Counted from the first letter of the stretch, positions 26,672-35,027 are shown. The stretch is DNA of 64,000 bases from an uncultured Lactobacillus sp. (GCA_937874185.1 CALNAK010000020.1:1-64000); one strand, 5' to 3'. A program made the numbers and translations. The notes: generated by a model not told the origin, from the letters alone.

Positions 26672-26962
26672 ATAGGTTGAGTATTTAAATAATTATTCAT
26701 ACTAGTTTAAAGGGTGAGGTATGATTGCCATTTATAATTATTAGAATAATTGCGTGATACTATATATATGGATGTTTCTATTTATATTTGAAATTTCTTA
26801 CTCAAATACTCAACAAGTTATATTTTATCATGAAATTGCTTGCTGCCAACGAGAGGAAATAGGCAATATGTCCAATTTGTAAAATGAAGATGATTATTTT
26901 AAAATAATTTGCTTTTTGTACGATTTAAGAGTAATTTAAAATTTTTAGGATAAGATTTTTGC
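26672..26962. other. AT-rich intergenic region without a recognisable gene
   Basis: About 290 bases between the leuS terminator and the flippase promoter. Only very short frames occur, none with a convincing ribosome site, and no strong hairpin or known RNA motif was recognised. Confidence 0.5.
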
Positions 26963-26968
26963 TATAAT
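26963..26968 (+). promoter_or_regulatory. Extended -10 of the flippase gene
   Basis: TATAAT preceded by TGC (extended -10) about 30 bases before the flippase start codon. No good -35 is present at the standard distance. Confidence 0.5.
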
Positions 26969-26999
26969 TAAAAGGATAGTTTTTAAGGTGGTGCATGTT

Positions 27000-28673
27000 T
27001 TGGGCGGAAATAAGAGCCGTGATGATGATGAGGTAATACCAGTAATGGATCCGGAAACATCTTCACAAGATACTATGCTAAAAGGATCAGCATGGATGAC
27101 AGCTGGTAGTATTTTTTCACGTATTTTAGGTGCGATATATATCATTCCCTGGATGGCTTGGATGGGATCAGATTATCCTGCAGCTAATGCGTTGTTTGCC
27201 AAGGGTTATAATATTTACAGTTTGTTTTTGATTGTTTCTACGGCCGGGATTCCTGGTGCGATATCAAAACAGATTTCACATTATAATGCTTTGGATCAAT
27301 ATTCGACGGGTAATAAGTTATTTAAACATGGTTTAAAAATAATGACTTTCATGGGTGTTATTTTTGGAGCTGTAATGTTCTTTGGAGCACCAGTTTTAGC
27401 AACGTTATTTACTGATGGGGACCCTAGAAGTATCCCGGTTATTAAATCATTGGCTGTGGCTGTTTTAATTATTCCTATTTTGAGTATTTTAAGAGGTTAT
27501 TTACAAGGTTATTCAGATATGGCACCTTCTGCCATTTCTCAATTTATTGAACAGATTGCACGTGTTATTTACATGTTGATAGCAACTTATATCATCATGA
27601 TAGTTAACAAGGGTAGTTATATCAATGCGGTTGTTCAATCTACCTTTGCGGCCTTTATTGGGGCAGCAGTGGCGATTGCCATCCTGGTTTTTGCAATATT
27701 AAAGAAGTTGCCGAAATTAAGGCAATTGTCTCGTAATGGTAAACCAATTGAGAATGTGAATGAAACTAACTTTACTAGAGAAATCTTTGAACAAGCTGTT
27801 CCATTTATTGTTTTGGATGCCGGAATTACATTCTTTAATTTGTTTGATCAATCAACTTTCAATCAATTCATGAGAATGTTCGTCAACGCATCTAGTGCAC
27901 AATTGGATAATTATTATTCGCTCTTTGGTTTTCAAGCCAATAAATTAATTATGATTATTGTTTCTCTTTCTTCAGCTATGGCGGTTACTGCCGTACCTAT
28001 TTTGTCAGGACTTTATTCCAAAGGTGACAAGGATAAGATTGAGGATCAAATTTCTAACACATTGGAATTATTCTTTTTCATCATGATTCCCGCATCATTA
28101 GGGATGTATGCAGTGGCTCAACCATTATGGACAACCTTTTATCGTTATGATCAATTAGGTGTCTTGATGTTACAATTTTCATCCGTAATATCAATATTGT
28201 TAGGACTTTTCACAGTTCTATCTGCTGTACTGCAAGCGTTATATCGTAATAAACTTGCTATCAAATACTTTGTATATGGTCTTATCGTTAAGGTTGTTGT
28301 GCAATTACCAATGATTGGTATCTTCCATGAATTTGGACCTTTAGTTGCAACAAGTATAGGTATGGGAGTTGTTTCTTGGTTGATGCTTCGTGAGTTACAT
28401 GCAATCTATCCATTTGATACTGGTAGAATCTCACGTCGAATCAGTGGCATAATTTTATTCTCGTTAGTAATGTTTGTATCAGTTATGTTTGTTAACTGGG
28501 TTGTATTCCACTTTGTTGGTAATTCCGACAGAATTATCAGTGTTGTTGCTTTGATTCTTGAAGCAGGTCTAGGCGGAGTGATTTATGGATACTTAGTTTT
28601 GAAAACATCTTTAGCAGACAAAATTGTTGGTCCTAAAGTTGGCCATATCAGAACATTGCTTCATATGAAATAA
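27000..28673 (+). CDS. Lipid II / polysaccharide flippase of the MurJ-SpoVB (MOP) family
   Basis: A polytopic membrane protein of 557 residues with about 14 helices, the MATE/MOP fold used to flip undecaprenyl-linked precursors. The N-terminal segment is typical of YtgP/SpoVB proteins (LKGSAWMTAGSIFSRILGAIYIIPW near residue 30, shown here in part), as is GYLQGYSDMAPSAISQFIEQ near residue 165. The best start is TTG at 27000, 8 bases after AAGGTGG; the GTG codons at 26988 and 26991 lie within the ribosome site. It is monocistronic, followed by a structured repeat. Lipid II transport (MurJ-like) is likely but not proven by sequence. Confidence 0.82.
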   Translation: MGGNKSRDDDEVIPVMDPETSSQDTMLKGSAWMTAGSIFSRILGAIYIIPWMAWMGSDYPAANALFAKGYNIYSLFLIVSTAGIPGAISKQISHYNALDQYSTGNKLFKHGLKIMTFMGVIFGAVMFFGAPVLATLFTDGDPRSIPVIKSLAVAVLIIPILSILRGYLQGYSDMAPSAISQFIEQIARVIYMLIATYIIMIVNKGSYINAVVQSTFAAFIGAAVAIAILVFAILKKLPKLRQLSRNGKPIENVNETNFTREIFEQAVPFIVLDAGITFFNLFDQSTFNQFMRMFVNASSAQLDNYYSLFGFQANKLIMIIVSLSSAMAVTAVPILSGLYSKGDKDKIEDQISNTLELFFFIMIPASLGMYAVAQPLWTTFYRYDQLGVLMLQFSSVISILLGLFTVLSAVLQALYRNKLAIKYFVYGLIVKVVVQLPMIGIFHEFGPLVATSIGMGVVSWLMLRELHAIYPFDTGRISRRISGIILFSLVMFVSVMFVNWVVFHFVGNSDRIISVVALILEAGLGGVIYGYLVLKTSLADKIVGPKVGHIRTLLHMK

Positions 28674-28682
28674 TTAAATAAA

Positions 28683-28840
28683 GAGAGCGGGGACATAACA
28701 TGGTCAGCTCTCGAGCATCAAGGCAAATAGGGAGTAGTAATCGTATTTTGATTACTACTCCCTATTCGTTTTGAGCGGAAAGAGCTATGTTATGTTCCAC
28801 GTTTATGCCGCAAGTTTAGGGAACATGCTAGCTATGTCCC
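28683..28840 (+). repeat. Structured 3'-UTR repeat, copy A (after the flippase gene)
   Basis: Begins AGAGCGGGGACATAACATGG, 10 bases after the flippase stop. The outer helix pairs 28690-28701 with 28787-28798 (12 bp) and AGCTCT with AGAGCT. The inner hairpin is perfect over 17 bp (28726-28742 with 28750-28766, loop GTATTTT). A tail CGTTTATGCCGCAAGTTTAG...GCTAGCTATGT is shared with copy B. The tail TATGTCCC (28833-28840) could instead pair with GGGACATA (28690-28697), giving a competing fold. It fills the space between convergent genes. Confidence 0.75.
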
Positions 28841-28863
28841 AGACCATTTTAATGTATAAATAA

Positions 28864-29700
28864 CTATTCGTTACTAAATTTAGCCATGTATTTGGGTAGT
28901 TTGGTAATAATTTTTGATGGTAAAACGACATAATCCTTTTTATTCAATTCATCTGCAACATAACTGTGGATAAATAGGGCAGCCGCAATCGTATCTAATG
29001 AATTTCCAAATTGACCTATGAATCCAGCCATAATACCAGTTAAAGTGTCACCCATACCGCCAGTTGCCATACCTGGATTACCAGCCTCAATCTGTAAAGC
29101 TTGATCTTGATAATAAATTTCTGATAAATGTTTCTTCAAAATAAGAATTGCTTTAGGATTCAATTCATCTAATTTTTCGGCATTGTTAGTTGGAGTTTGA
29201 TCAGAAATTCCCAATTTTGAAAGTCGTTCCCATTCACCTTGATGAGGAGTCATAATTATGTGAGCATCAGATTTTAATTTAATATTCTCTTGAGCAATTA
29301 TTGTTAGAGCAGAGGCGTCTATAATGACTGTCTGCTTGATTGTAGCTTCTCTCAATACAGTTTTAACTAGCCCTTTGGTAATTGATGATAGAGCAAGTCC
29401 TGGTCCAATTGCGATAACGTTATTTTTTTTAATTGATTCAATCAAAGTATTTTTATCCTGATAGTCAATGGTCATGGCCTCAGGAATACGTGTGTTTATA
29501 GATGTGAATTTTTCTGGCACTGAAGCAACCGTGACTAGACCAGCCCCACTGGCCACAGCGGCACTAGTTGCGAGAATTGCTGCTCCACCAAATTGAGCTG
29601 ATCCGGCAATAATTAGAATTTTACCGTAATTTCCTTTATAAGATTCAGGATTTCTTGGAGTAATAACGTGTTTTAAAATATTTTCGGTGATTTTTTCCAT
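28864..29700 (-). CDS. nnrD: ADP-dependent (S)-NAD(P)H-hydrate dehydratase
   Basis: Repairs hydrated NAD(P)H. It has the YjeF C-terminal kinase-like fold: GNYGKILIIAGSAQFGGAAILA near residue 25 (shown in part), AIGPGLALS near 100, the TPHQGEW segment near 150, and the ATP/ADP loop AGNPGMATGGMGDTLTGIMAGF near 205. The start is ATG 29700 behind GGAGG; a longer frame reaches 29733 without a site. 278 residues. The epimerase half (NnrE) is not fused here. Convergent with the flippase across repeat A. Confidence 0.93.
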   Translation of the reverse strand: MEKITENILKHVITPRNPESYKGNYGKILIIAGSAQFGGAAILATSAAVASGAGLVTVASVPEKFTSINTRIPEAMTIDYQDKNTLIESIKKNNVIAIGPGLALSSITKGLVKTVLREATIKQTVIIDASALTIIAQENIKLKSDAHIIMTPHQGEWERLSKLGISDQTPTNNAEKLDELNPKAILILKKHLSEIYYQDQALQIEAGNPGMATGGMGDTLTGIMAGFIGQFGNSLDTIAAALFIHSYVADELNKKDYVVLPSKIITKLPKYMAKFSNE

Positions 29701-29720
29701 TACAAGTTCCTCCATTTGTA

Positions 29721-29803
29721 GTATCATTTTCATTGTAATCTAAATCATTATTTATTTGTATCATTTTCATTGTAATCTAAATCATTATTTATTTGTATCA
29801 TTT
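29721..29803. repeat. Two tandem 37-bp units plus a 9-bp partial third
   Basis: The unit GTATCATTTTCATTGTAATC... (37 bp) occurs at 29721-29757 and identically at 29758-29794; a third begins GTATCATTT at 29795. The array lies between the nnrD start and tRNA-Leu and so covers both promoter regions. Confidence 0.9.
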
Positions 29804-29805
29804 AT

Positions 29806-29889
29806 GCCGCTATGGCGGAATTGGCAGACGCGCAGCGTTCAGGTCGCTGTCTGGGTTTCCAGGTGCGAGTTCGAATCTCGCTAGCGGCA
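29806..29889 (+). tRNA. tRNA-Leu (CAG)
   Basis: A class II tRNA with acceptor stem GCCGCTA/TAGCGGC, anticodon CAG in the loop TTCAGGT closed by CAGCG/CGCTG, a variable arm and discriminator A. It begins directly after the 37-bp tandem repeat and has its own terminator. Confidence 0.96.
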
Positions 29890-29907
29890 GATTATAGATT
29901 GATAAAT

Positions 29908-29950
29908 AAAATGACAAATCCTTTATTACAAAGGATTTGTCATTTTTTTA
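29908..29950 (+). terminator. Terminator after tRNA-Leu (possibly bidirectional)
   Basis: A perfect 16-bp stem (AAATGACAAATCCTTT with AAAGGATTTGTCATTT) has a 5-base loop and is followed by T residues. On the opposite strand it also lies just downstream of the Ltp-like gene. Confidence 0.88.
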
Positions 29951-29972
29951 TTTCATAATCTAAGATTATTTT

Positions 29973-30671
29973 CTATTGTTTATTTAAATTCTGAATTGCA
30001 TAATCAGCTTCTGATTCTGTGAATTTTTCTCCAGCTTCTGAAGTAAGTTGTTCTTTAATTGCATCGGTAGACATGTCCATACTCTGAGAATAGGATTTAG
30101 CTTTAATTAATGCATTTTTATTGTAGTCAGTTTTTAGGTTGTCTACTGCATATTGCGCTTCGGATTCAATAAAGCCTTCTCCAGCGTCTGATGTTAATTG
30201 TTCGAAAATTCCAGCTTTAGACAAATGTAGATCATTGGAATAAGATTTGGCTTTATATAAAGCATTTTTATTATAGTCTGCATTTAGATTATCCATAGCG
30301 TACTGAGCTGCTTCTTCGGGAAATTTTTCTCCGGCTTCCGATGTTAATTGGCTATAAATCTTTTCTTTAGACATATGCATCGTATTAGAATACGTTTTAG
30401 CTTTAGATAGGGCATTTTGATATTCTCTCGGTACTTTTGCCTTTGCAGCAGAATTAGTGTTTGTTTGAGTTTTTGTTTTTGATATATTCTTTTTATTTTC
30501 TGCAGGTTTTACAGTGGTCTCTGTTTTGGAAACCGTATCTTTCTTTGAAGTACTTTCTGAATTACTACCTTTGGGGACGAATATTCCAATAATAAGGATT
30601 ACTACAATCCAGAACCAAATTTTTTTATAAATCGGTTTTTTCCTTTTACGCATGTTTCGTTGACTTCTCAT
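29973..30671 (-). CDS. Membrane-anchored protein with three tandem Ltp-type domains
   Basis: 232 residues: a basic N-terminus, one membrane segment (IWFWIVVILIIGIFV, near 18-32), a Lys/Thr/Ser-rich extracellular stretch, then three ~48-residue repeats from about residue 85. Each follows ALxKAKxYSxxMxMSxxxIxxQLTSxAGExFxxxEAxYAxxNL. These match the host-cell-surface Ltp repeat; a prophage Ltp of Streptococcus thermophilus blocks superinfecting phage DNA entry. There is no lipobox, so anchoring is by the helix. Start ATG 30671 behind CGGAGG. A role in phage exclusion is only an inference. Confidence 0.8.
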   Translation of the reverse strand: MRSQRNMRKRKKPIYKKIWFWIVVILIIGIFVPKGSNSESTSKKDTVSKTETTVKPAENKKNISKTKTQTNTNSAAKAKVPREYQNALSKAKTYSNTMHMSKEKIYSQLTSEAGEKFPEEAAQYAMDNLNADYNKNALYKAKSYSNDLHLSKAGIFEQLTSDAGEGFIESEAQYAVDNLKTDYNKNALIKAKSYSQSMDMSTDAIKEQLTSEAGEKFTESEADYAIQNLNKQ

Positions 30672-30903
30672 AACTGAATTCCTCCGATAACATAAAATTT
30701 AATGTTGTTATATTTTGAGCAAGCAGTAGAAGAGAATTTAATAATAATCAAAAAAAGGTGGTGTATATGTATGTACTTGTACAAAATCACAACATCCTAT
30801 AAAAATAATTATACAATTTTAAATTGACAAAAAAGTAAAAATTCCAAGACAATATAGTACTTGCAGGTAATAAAAAATAAGATATATATATTGGTTTTAT
30901 TAT
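30672..30903. other. Intergenic region upstream of the Ltp-like gene
   Basis: AT-rich. It holds an imperfect palindrome (AACATTAAATTTTATGTT on the minus strand, near 30689-30706) just upstream of the Ltp-like gene, a possible operator. An 11-codon frame at 30768 with AAGGTGG ahead is too short to call. Confidence 0.4.
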
Positions 30904-30946
30904 AAAAAAAGAGATAGAGATTGCTAATTAATAGCATCTCTATCTC
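30904..30946 (-). terminator. Terminator ahead of the Ltp-like gene, serving the leftward NADH oxidase
   Basis: Minus-strand stem GAGATAGAGATGCT/AGCAATCTCTATCTC (one bulge) followed by seven T residues, 17 bases after the oxidase stop. Confidence 0.85.
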
Positions 30947-30962
30947 AATATTTAAATAATCA

Positions 30963-32336
30963 TTAAAAATCTTTTTCACCTAAGGCGTGTTGAGCCGAAA
31001 TATTCAAAAGGCTCCATTGTCTGTCAAAGCCTGGTTGGAAGAAGAAGTCAGCGTCAGCCAAATCTTCAAGAGTTAATTTATGTTGAATAGCCAAAGCTAG
31101 AACATTTCCTTGAGCGGTGATGTCGTAAGTTGAAAGTAGGGCACCACCAAGAATTACGTGTGAACTAGGATTAAAGAACAATTGCACACAGACTGCCGGA
31201 TTCTTGGAACCAGCTGGAATATAAGCTGGTCGTAGACTGCCTTGATAGAATGATTTTTTGATTTCAACATTAGAGCGTTCAGCAGTAAAACTATTTAAAC
31301 CACTTTCAGTAAAGTGATAATTGAAAACACTCAATGCAGATGAACCAACGACGCCACCAAATGGTGCTGAAGGAACTTTTTCAAAGAGATGTTTTACGAC
31401 ATATCTTGCTTCACGACGTGCAACAGTTGCTAACGCGATTGGAACATGGTTGTCTGCGGGAATCGAGTAGGCAAGTGTAGCATCACCAATGGCGTAAACA
31501 TCTTTCAAATTAGTCTGGAGATATTCGTTAGTCTTGATCCAGCCTCTATTATCCAGATCCACAGTACCTTTAAGCCAATCAGTATTAGCTTTAACACCGG
31601 CAGCTTGAATTACGAGGTCACTGGGATATTCAGCTGTTTCTGTTTTTACAGCAGTTACTTTATCAGTTCCCACGTATTCTTTAATGTGGGCATTTGTAAC
31701 GACTGTAACGCCGTTCTCTTTCAAGTGTGACGCAATTATATCAGTCATTTCAGAGTCAAGATAGGTTCCTAGAGGACGGTCTATAACATCTAAAATTGTA
31801 ACGTTCTTGCCAGCTTTGCGACTGGCTTCAGCTGCCTCAATACCAATATAACCGGCTCCAATAATAGTGATGTTTTTGACATTTGGATCTTCCAGTTTAG
31901 CTTTGATTTGAGTTGCCCAATCATAGCCACGCATCAGAAAGACATTCTTTAAATCCTTTCCAGGAACGGGGATAGACTTAGGATTAACACCTGGGCTTAA
32001 AATTAATTTATCATAAGAATATTTCTCACTATCATTGTCGATTGTATTAACTGCAGTGATAGTTTTTTTGTCGGCATTAATTTTTGTTACCTGATGATTG
32101 TTAAGAATTTTAACATTTTTGTTGTCAGCAAAGTCTGCAGGGCTGAAATTACGAACGTCATTAACATCAGTTACACTGTCTTCTAAGTACAATTCCATTC
32201 CACAAGACATGAATGAAACGAAGTTACCAGTTTCAAATAATTTAATATCTACGTCGTCATAACGTTTGAGTAATTCAAGGATTGTTTGATGTCCACCGTG
32301 AGAAGCACCAACAATTACTACTCTAGTTTTTGACAT
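30963..32336 (-). CDS. nox: FAD-dependent NADH oxidase / peroxidase family protein
   Basis: 457 residues of the two-dinucleotide-binding-domain flavoprotein family. The FAD motif is VVIVGASHGGHQ near residue 7, a single redox cysteine lies in FMSCGMEL (Cys45), the NAD motif ITIIGAGYIGIEAAE near 155, and YAIGDATL near 280. Cys45 fits NADH oxidases and peroxidases that form a cysteine sulfenate and reduce O2 to water or H2O2. It would regenerate NAD+ and lower oxygen tension. Coenzyme A-disulfide reductase is a close alternative. Start ATG 32336 behind GGAGG; single-gene unit. Confidence 0.88.
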   Translation of the reverse strand: MSKTRVVIVGASHGGHQTILELLKRYDDVDIKLFETGNFVSFMSCGMELYLEDSVTDVNDVRNFSPADFADNKNVKILNNHQVTKINADKKTITAVNTIDNDSEKYSYDKLILSPGVNPKSIPVPGKDLKNVFLMRGYDWATQIKAKLEDPNVKNITIIGAGYIGIEAAEASRKAGKNVTILDVIDRPLGTYLDSEMTDIIASHLKENGVTVVTNAHIKEYVGTDKVTAVKTETAEYPSDLVIQAAGVKANTDWLKGTVDLDNRGWIKTNEYLQTNLKDVYAIGDATLAYSIPADNHVPIALATVARREARYVVKHLFEKVPSAPFGGVVGSSALSVFNYHFTESGLNSFTAERSNVEIKKSFYQGSLRPAYIPAGSKNPAVCVQLFFNPSSHVILGGALLSTYDITAQGNVLALAIQHKLTLEDLADADFFFQPGFDRQWSLLNISAQHALGEKDF

Positions 32337-32458
32337 AAAAAATAACCTCCACTTTTTGAATTGTTAAATAAATAATTCCATACAAGTAAAGGATATAGGT
32401 AAGAAAATTGGTAAGCAAATTATTAACTCATTAGTCGATTCTATTTATCAAATTATAG

Positions 32459-32845
32459 TTAAAAAATAATTTGTGCTAGTGCTTTGGTCAAGGTTTTAGG
32501 CGTCATAGACAATCCGTCATTTTTAAGTATGACCTTAATTTGATTCTCGGTTGATTCTTCTTTTAGTTTCTTCAAATATTGGAATCCTGAAATAGTTAGA
32601 CCGTTAAATTTAATCAGTGTGACATACTTTAATGGACTGATAATTCCTGAAATCAAACCATCATTGATCATACTAATGGTTGTATCTTGAAGATCACGAA
32701 TCAGAATTTGATTATTGTTATCACTAAGAAGGTATTCTTTAACTAATTTGTATTTTTGCGAAGCATCCAGTAGTTCTTGGAAATCTTTAGGGTTCTTTTC
32801 GGAAATAATTTCTAAAATCATCTTATACATATCAAATGAATTCAT
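32459..32845 (-). CDS. Uncharacterised small protein, possibly winged-helix
   Basis: 128 residues from ATG 32845 with AAAGG upstream; an in-frame GTG at 32854 lies too close to that site. The sequence is helical at the N-terminus, then has GLTISGFQYLKKLKE near residue 88, a wing-like pattern recalling the YjcQ family, but the match is weak. Divergent from the PTS permease, so it might regulate it; that is inference only. Confidence 0.55.
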   Translation of the reverse strand: MNSFDMYKMILEIISEKNPKDFQELLDASQKYKLVKEYLLSDNNNQILIRDLQDTTISMINDGLISGIISPLKYVTLIKFNGLTISGFQYLKKLKEESTENQIKVILKNDGLSMTPKTLTKALAQIIF

Positions 32846-32984
32846 ATTAATCACAACCTTTCACGTAAATTATAAATGAAACAGATAAATTGTATTAGTA
32901 AAATTTGTAAAAAATTGAATTTAACTCAAAGATAGTGTTGATATTTAGCCTTTTGTGACAAAAATAAAGATATTTAGTAAATTT

Positions 32985-33052
32985 GGTATATACCTATTGA
33001 TTGTAAGCGGTTTTATGTTTATACTTTTGCTGTTATCAAAAATGTTGATAAC
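32985..33052 (+). promoter_or_regulatory. PTS permease promoter with CRE and two palindromes
   Basis: TTGATT (32997-33002), 17 bases, TATACT (33020-33025). The spacer contains TGTAAGCGGTTTTA (33002-33015), close to the CcpA cre consensus, which predicts glucose repression. Just upstream lies the palindrome GGTATATACC (32985-32994), of the kind bound by GntR/HutC-type repressors. A second hairpin, GTTATCA/TGATAAC (33032-33052), precedes the ribosome site. Confidence 0.6.
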
Positions 33053-33068
33053 GAGGAGGGGGATTTTC

Positions 33069-34352
33069 ATGAATAAATTCATGGATTGGTTACAAAACAC
33101 CATCATGCCACCGATGGCTAAAGTTGGTAATAACCGCTATCTAGTATCTATTCGTAATGGTTTGGTATTAACTCTACCGGCAATCATCAGTGGTAGTATT
33201 TTCTTAATTTTAGGAAATATTCCAATTGCTGCATGGACTAACTTTATCAAACCATATATGAATATGATTAGTGTTGCGGTTAATGGTTCTTTTGGTATTA
33301 TCTCATTACTTGCTGCTATCGGTATTGGTTATGAACTAGCAAAATCACTTGAAATTGATCCGATTTCTGGTGCAGGTCTATCAACTATGGCATTTGTTAT
33401 CGTTTCATTTAATAGCAAATTCAAGTTGGATACTAATAATTTTTCATCTTCAGGTTTATTTACAGCTATTATTACAGCTATGATTTCAGTAACAATCTTC
33501 AATTTCTTCATTAAGAAGAATATCGTTATTAAATTGCCAGACGGAGTACCAACCGCCGTTTCCAATTCATTCGTTTCATTACTACCAGGATTTGCAATCT
33601 TGCTATTATTCTGGATCATCAGAATGCCATTAAATATTGACATTAACCAAGTGATCCAAGCAATTTTCCATCCATTACTATTTGCTATGAATACTTTACC
33701 TGGTATTCTAGTTTACACATTCCTTGTTAGTTTACTCTGGGTTTGTGGTATTCACGGTGATATGACTTTGGAAGGTATTGCTGATCCAATTTTCTTACAA
33801 TTCTTGGCTTCAAACGCTACTGCCTTTGCACATCATCAACCACTTCCATATGCAACTGCTGCTGGATTTTCAAGTTTGATGGTTAACGTTGGTGGTACCG
33901 GTGCCACAATTACTTTAGTTGTTCTTATGTTATTTTCAAAGAGTAGAACATATCGTGACCTTGGTAAAGTCGCCTTTCCAGGTGCCTTATTTGAAATCAA
34001 TGAACCAGTTATATTTGGATTCCCAATTGTTATGAATCCACTAACAATGATTCCATTTATCGTTATCCCATTGATTCTAGCAACAGGTAGTTATTTGTTG
34101 ATTAGTATGGGCTTAATGAGAGCTCCTATCGCCATGGTTCCTTGGACAATGCCTCCAATTATCGGACCTTTGATGGCTACTGGTTGGGATTGGCGTGCTG
34201 CTGTTTGGTCATTTGTTGAATTATTCTTAGCTGGAGCAATGTATTATCCATTCTTCAAGGTAGCTGAGAAACAAATGGTTGCTAAAGAGAAAATCGATAA
34301 TAAAGATACAGAAAAAAATGCAGCCCCCGTTTCAGGAACTGCTAAAGCATAA
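33069..34352 (+). CDS. PTS EIIC permease, lactose/cellobiose (Lac) family
   Basis: Membrane component of a sugar phosphotransferase system, 427 residues with about 10 helices. The start MNKFMDWLQNTIMPPMAKVGNNRY is typical of CelB-like EIIC (given here in part), and GIHGDMTLEGIADPI near 230 and EINEPVIFGFPIVMNP near 312 are the conserved substrate-binding loops. The ATG at 33069 follows GAGGAGG. No EIIA or EIIB gene is adjacent, so it must draw on partners encoded elsewhere. The sugar is probably a beta-glucoside or chitobiose type, not proven. Confidence 0.9.
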   Translation: MNKFMDWLQNTIMPPMAKVGNNRYLVSIRNGLVLTLPAIISGSIFLILGNIPIAAWTNFIKPYMNMISVAVNGSFGIISLLAAIGIGYELAKSLEIDPISGAGLSTMAFVIVSFNSKFKLDTNNFSSSGLFTAIITAMISVTIFNFFIKKNIVIKLPDGVPTAVSNSFVSLLPGFAILLLFWIIRMPLNIDINQVIQAIFHPLLFAMNTLPGILVYTFLVSLLWVCGIHGDMTLEGIADPIFLQFLASNATAFAHHQPLPYATAAGFSSLMVNVGGTGATITLVVLMLFSKSRTYRDLGKVAFPGALFEINEPVIFGFPIVMNPLTMIPFIVIPLILATGSYLLISMGLMRAPIAMVPWTMPPIIGPLMATGWDWRAAVWSFVELFLAGAMYYPFFKVAEKQMVAKEKIDNKDTEKNAAPVSGTAKA

Positions 34353-34359
34353 ATTTTGA

Positions 34360-34389
34360 AATACTCACATTATTGTGGGTATTTTTTTA
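34360..34389 (+). terminator. Terminator after the PTS permease
   Basis: Stem AATACTCACA/TGTGGGTATT (one G-U pair) with loop TTAT, followed by seven T residues. Confidence 0.88.
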
Positions 34390-34483
34390 TCTTTATTAGT
34401 AAATCATTTAGCTAAATACTTGATTAAATCACCCTAGAAACCCCATAATTATAGGTATTACATACAGTTTAGGAGATCATAAT

Positions 34484-34867
34484 ATGTTTAAAGAGTTCAA
34501 AGATTTTATCAGTCGGGGAAATGTAATGGACTTGGCTGTTGGTGTAATTATGGGTGCTGCTTTTACAGCAATCGTTCAATCATTAGTTTCAAATTTGGTT
34601 AATCCGTTGATTGGATTGTTTCTTGGGAAAATCGATCTAAGCAATTTGGCATTTAAAGTAGGGGATGCAACTTTTAAATATGGTAGTTTTATTGAATCTA
34701 TCATTAACTTTATTATCATTGCATTCGTGGTCTTTTTAATTGTTAAAGCGATGAATAAGATTATCAAGAAACGCGAAGAAGAACCAGTTGAAGAGGATAC
34801 TAAAGAAGACGAAATGGTTATGTATTTGAAGAAAATTTCTGATGCTTTAGATGAAAAGAACAAATAG
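34484..34867 (+). CDS. mscL: Large-conductance mechanosensitive channel
   Basis: Releases solutes on hypo-osmotic shock. 127 residues with the MscL N-terminus MFKEFKDFISRGNVMDLAVGVIMGAAF (shown in part), a second helix IINFIIIAFVVFLIVKAMNK near 73, and a charged C-terminal helix. Start ATG 34484 behind TAGGAG. Its stop codon is the first part of repeat B. Confidence 0.95.
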   Translation: MFKEFKDFISRGNVMDLAVGVIMGAAFTAIVQSLVSNLVNPLIGLFLGKIDLSNLAFKVGDATFKYGSFIESIINFIIIAFVVFLIVKAMNKIIKKREEEPVEEDTKEDEMVMYLKKISDALDEKNK

Positions 34868-35015
34868 AGCGGAATAAAACACGTTCAGTTTCCGAACATT
34901 AATCCAAAAAAGATGGTAACTCGATTTTGAGTTACCATCTTTTTTGGATTAAGCGAAGTGGAGTTGTGTTTTATTCAGCGTTTAGGCTGCAAGTCTAGTA
35001 ACAAGCTAACTATGT
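34866..35015 (+). repeat. Structured 3'-UTR repeat, copy B (after mscL)
   Basis: Begins at the mscL stop (TAGAGCGGAATAAAACACG). The outer helix pairs 34872-34882 (GAATAAAACAC) with 34966-34976 (GTGTTTTATTC). The inner hairpin is a perfect 24-bp stem, 34899-34922 with 34929-34952, loop GATTTT. The tail CGTTTAGGCTGCAAGTCTAG...GCTAACTATGT (34979-35015) parallels copy A. It fills the space to the convergent ASCH gene. Confidence 0.75.
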
Positions 35016-35027
35016 AAAAACTATTTT

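Noticed and set aside
29721..29803. Possible CRISPR array
   Set aside because: The repeats are directly adjacent with no spacers and only two full units; no cas genes are present.
30768..30803. 11-codon frame with AAGGTGG upstream of the Ltp-like gene
   Set aside because: Too short, and on the opposite strand to both neighbouring genes; no conservation evidence available.
34899..34952. 24-bp perfect hairpin after mscL as a plain intrinsic terminator
   Set aside because: The T6 run lies inside the stem rather than after it, and the hairpin is nested in a larger helix shared with other copies of the repeat family.
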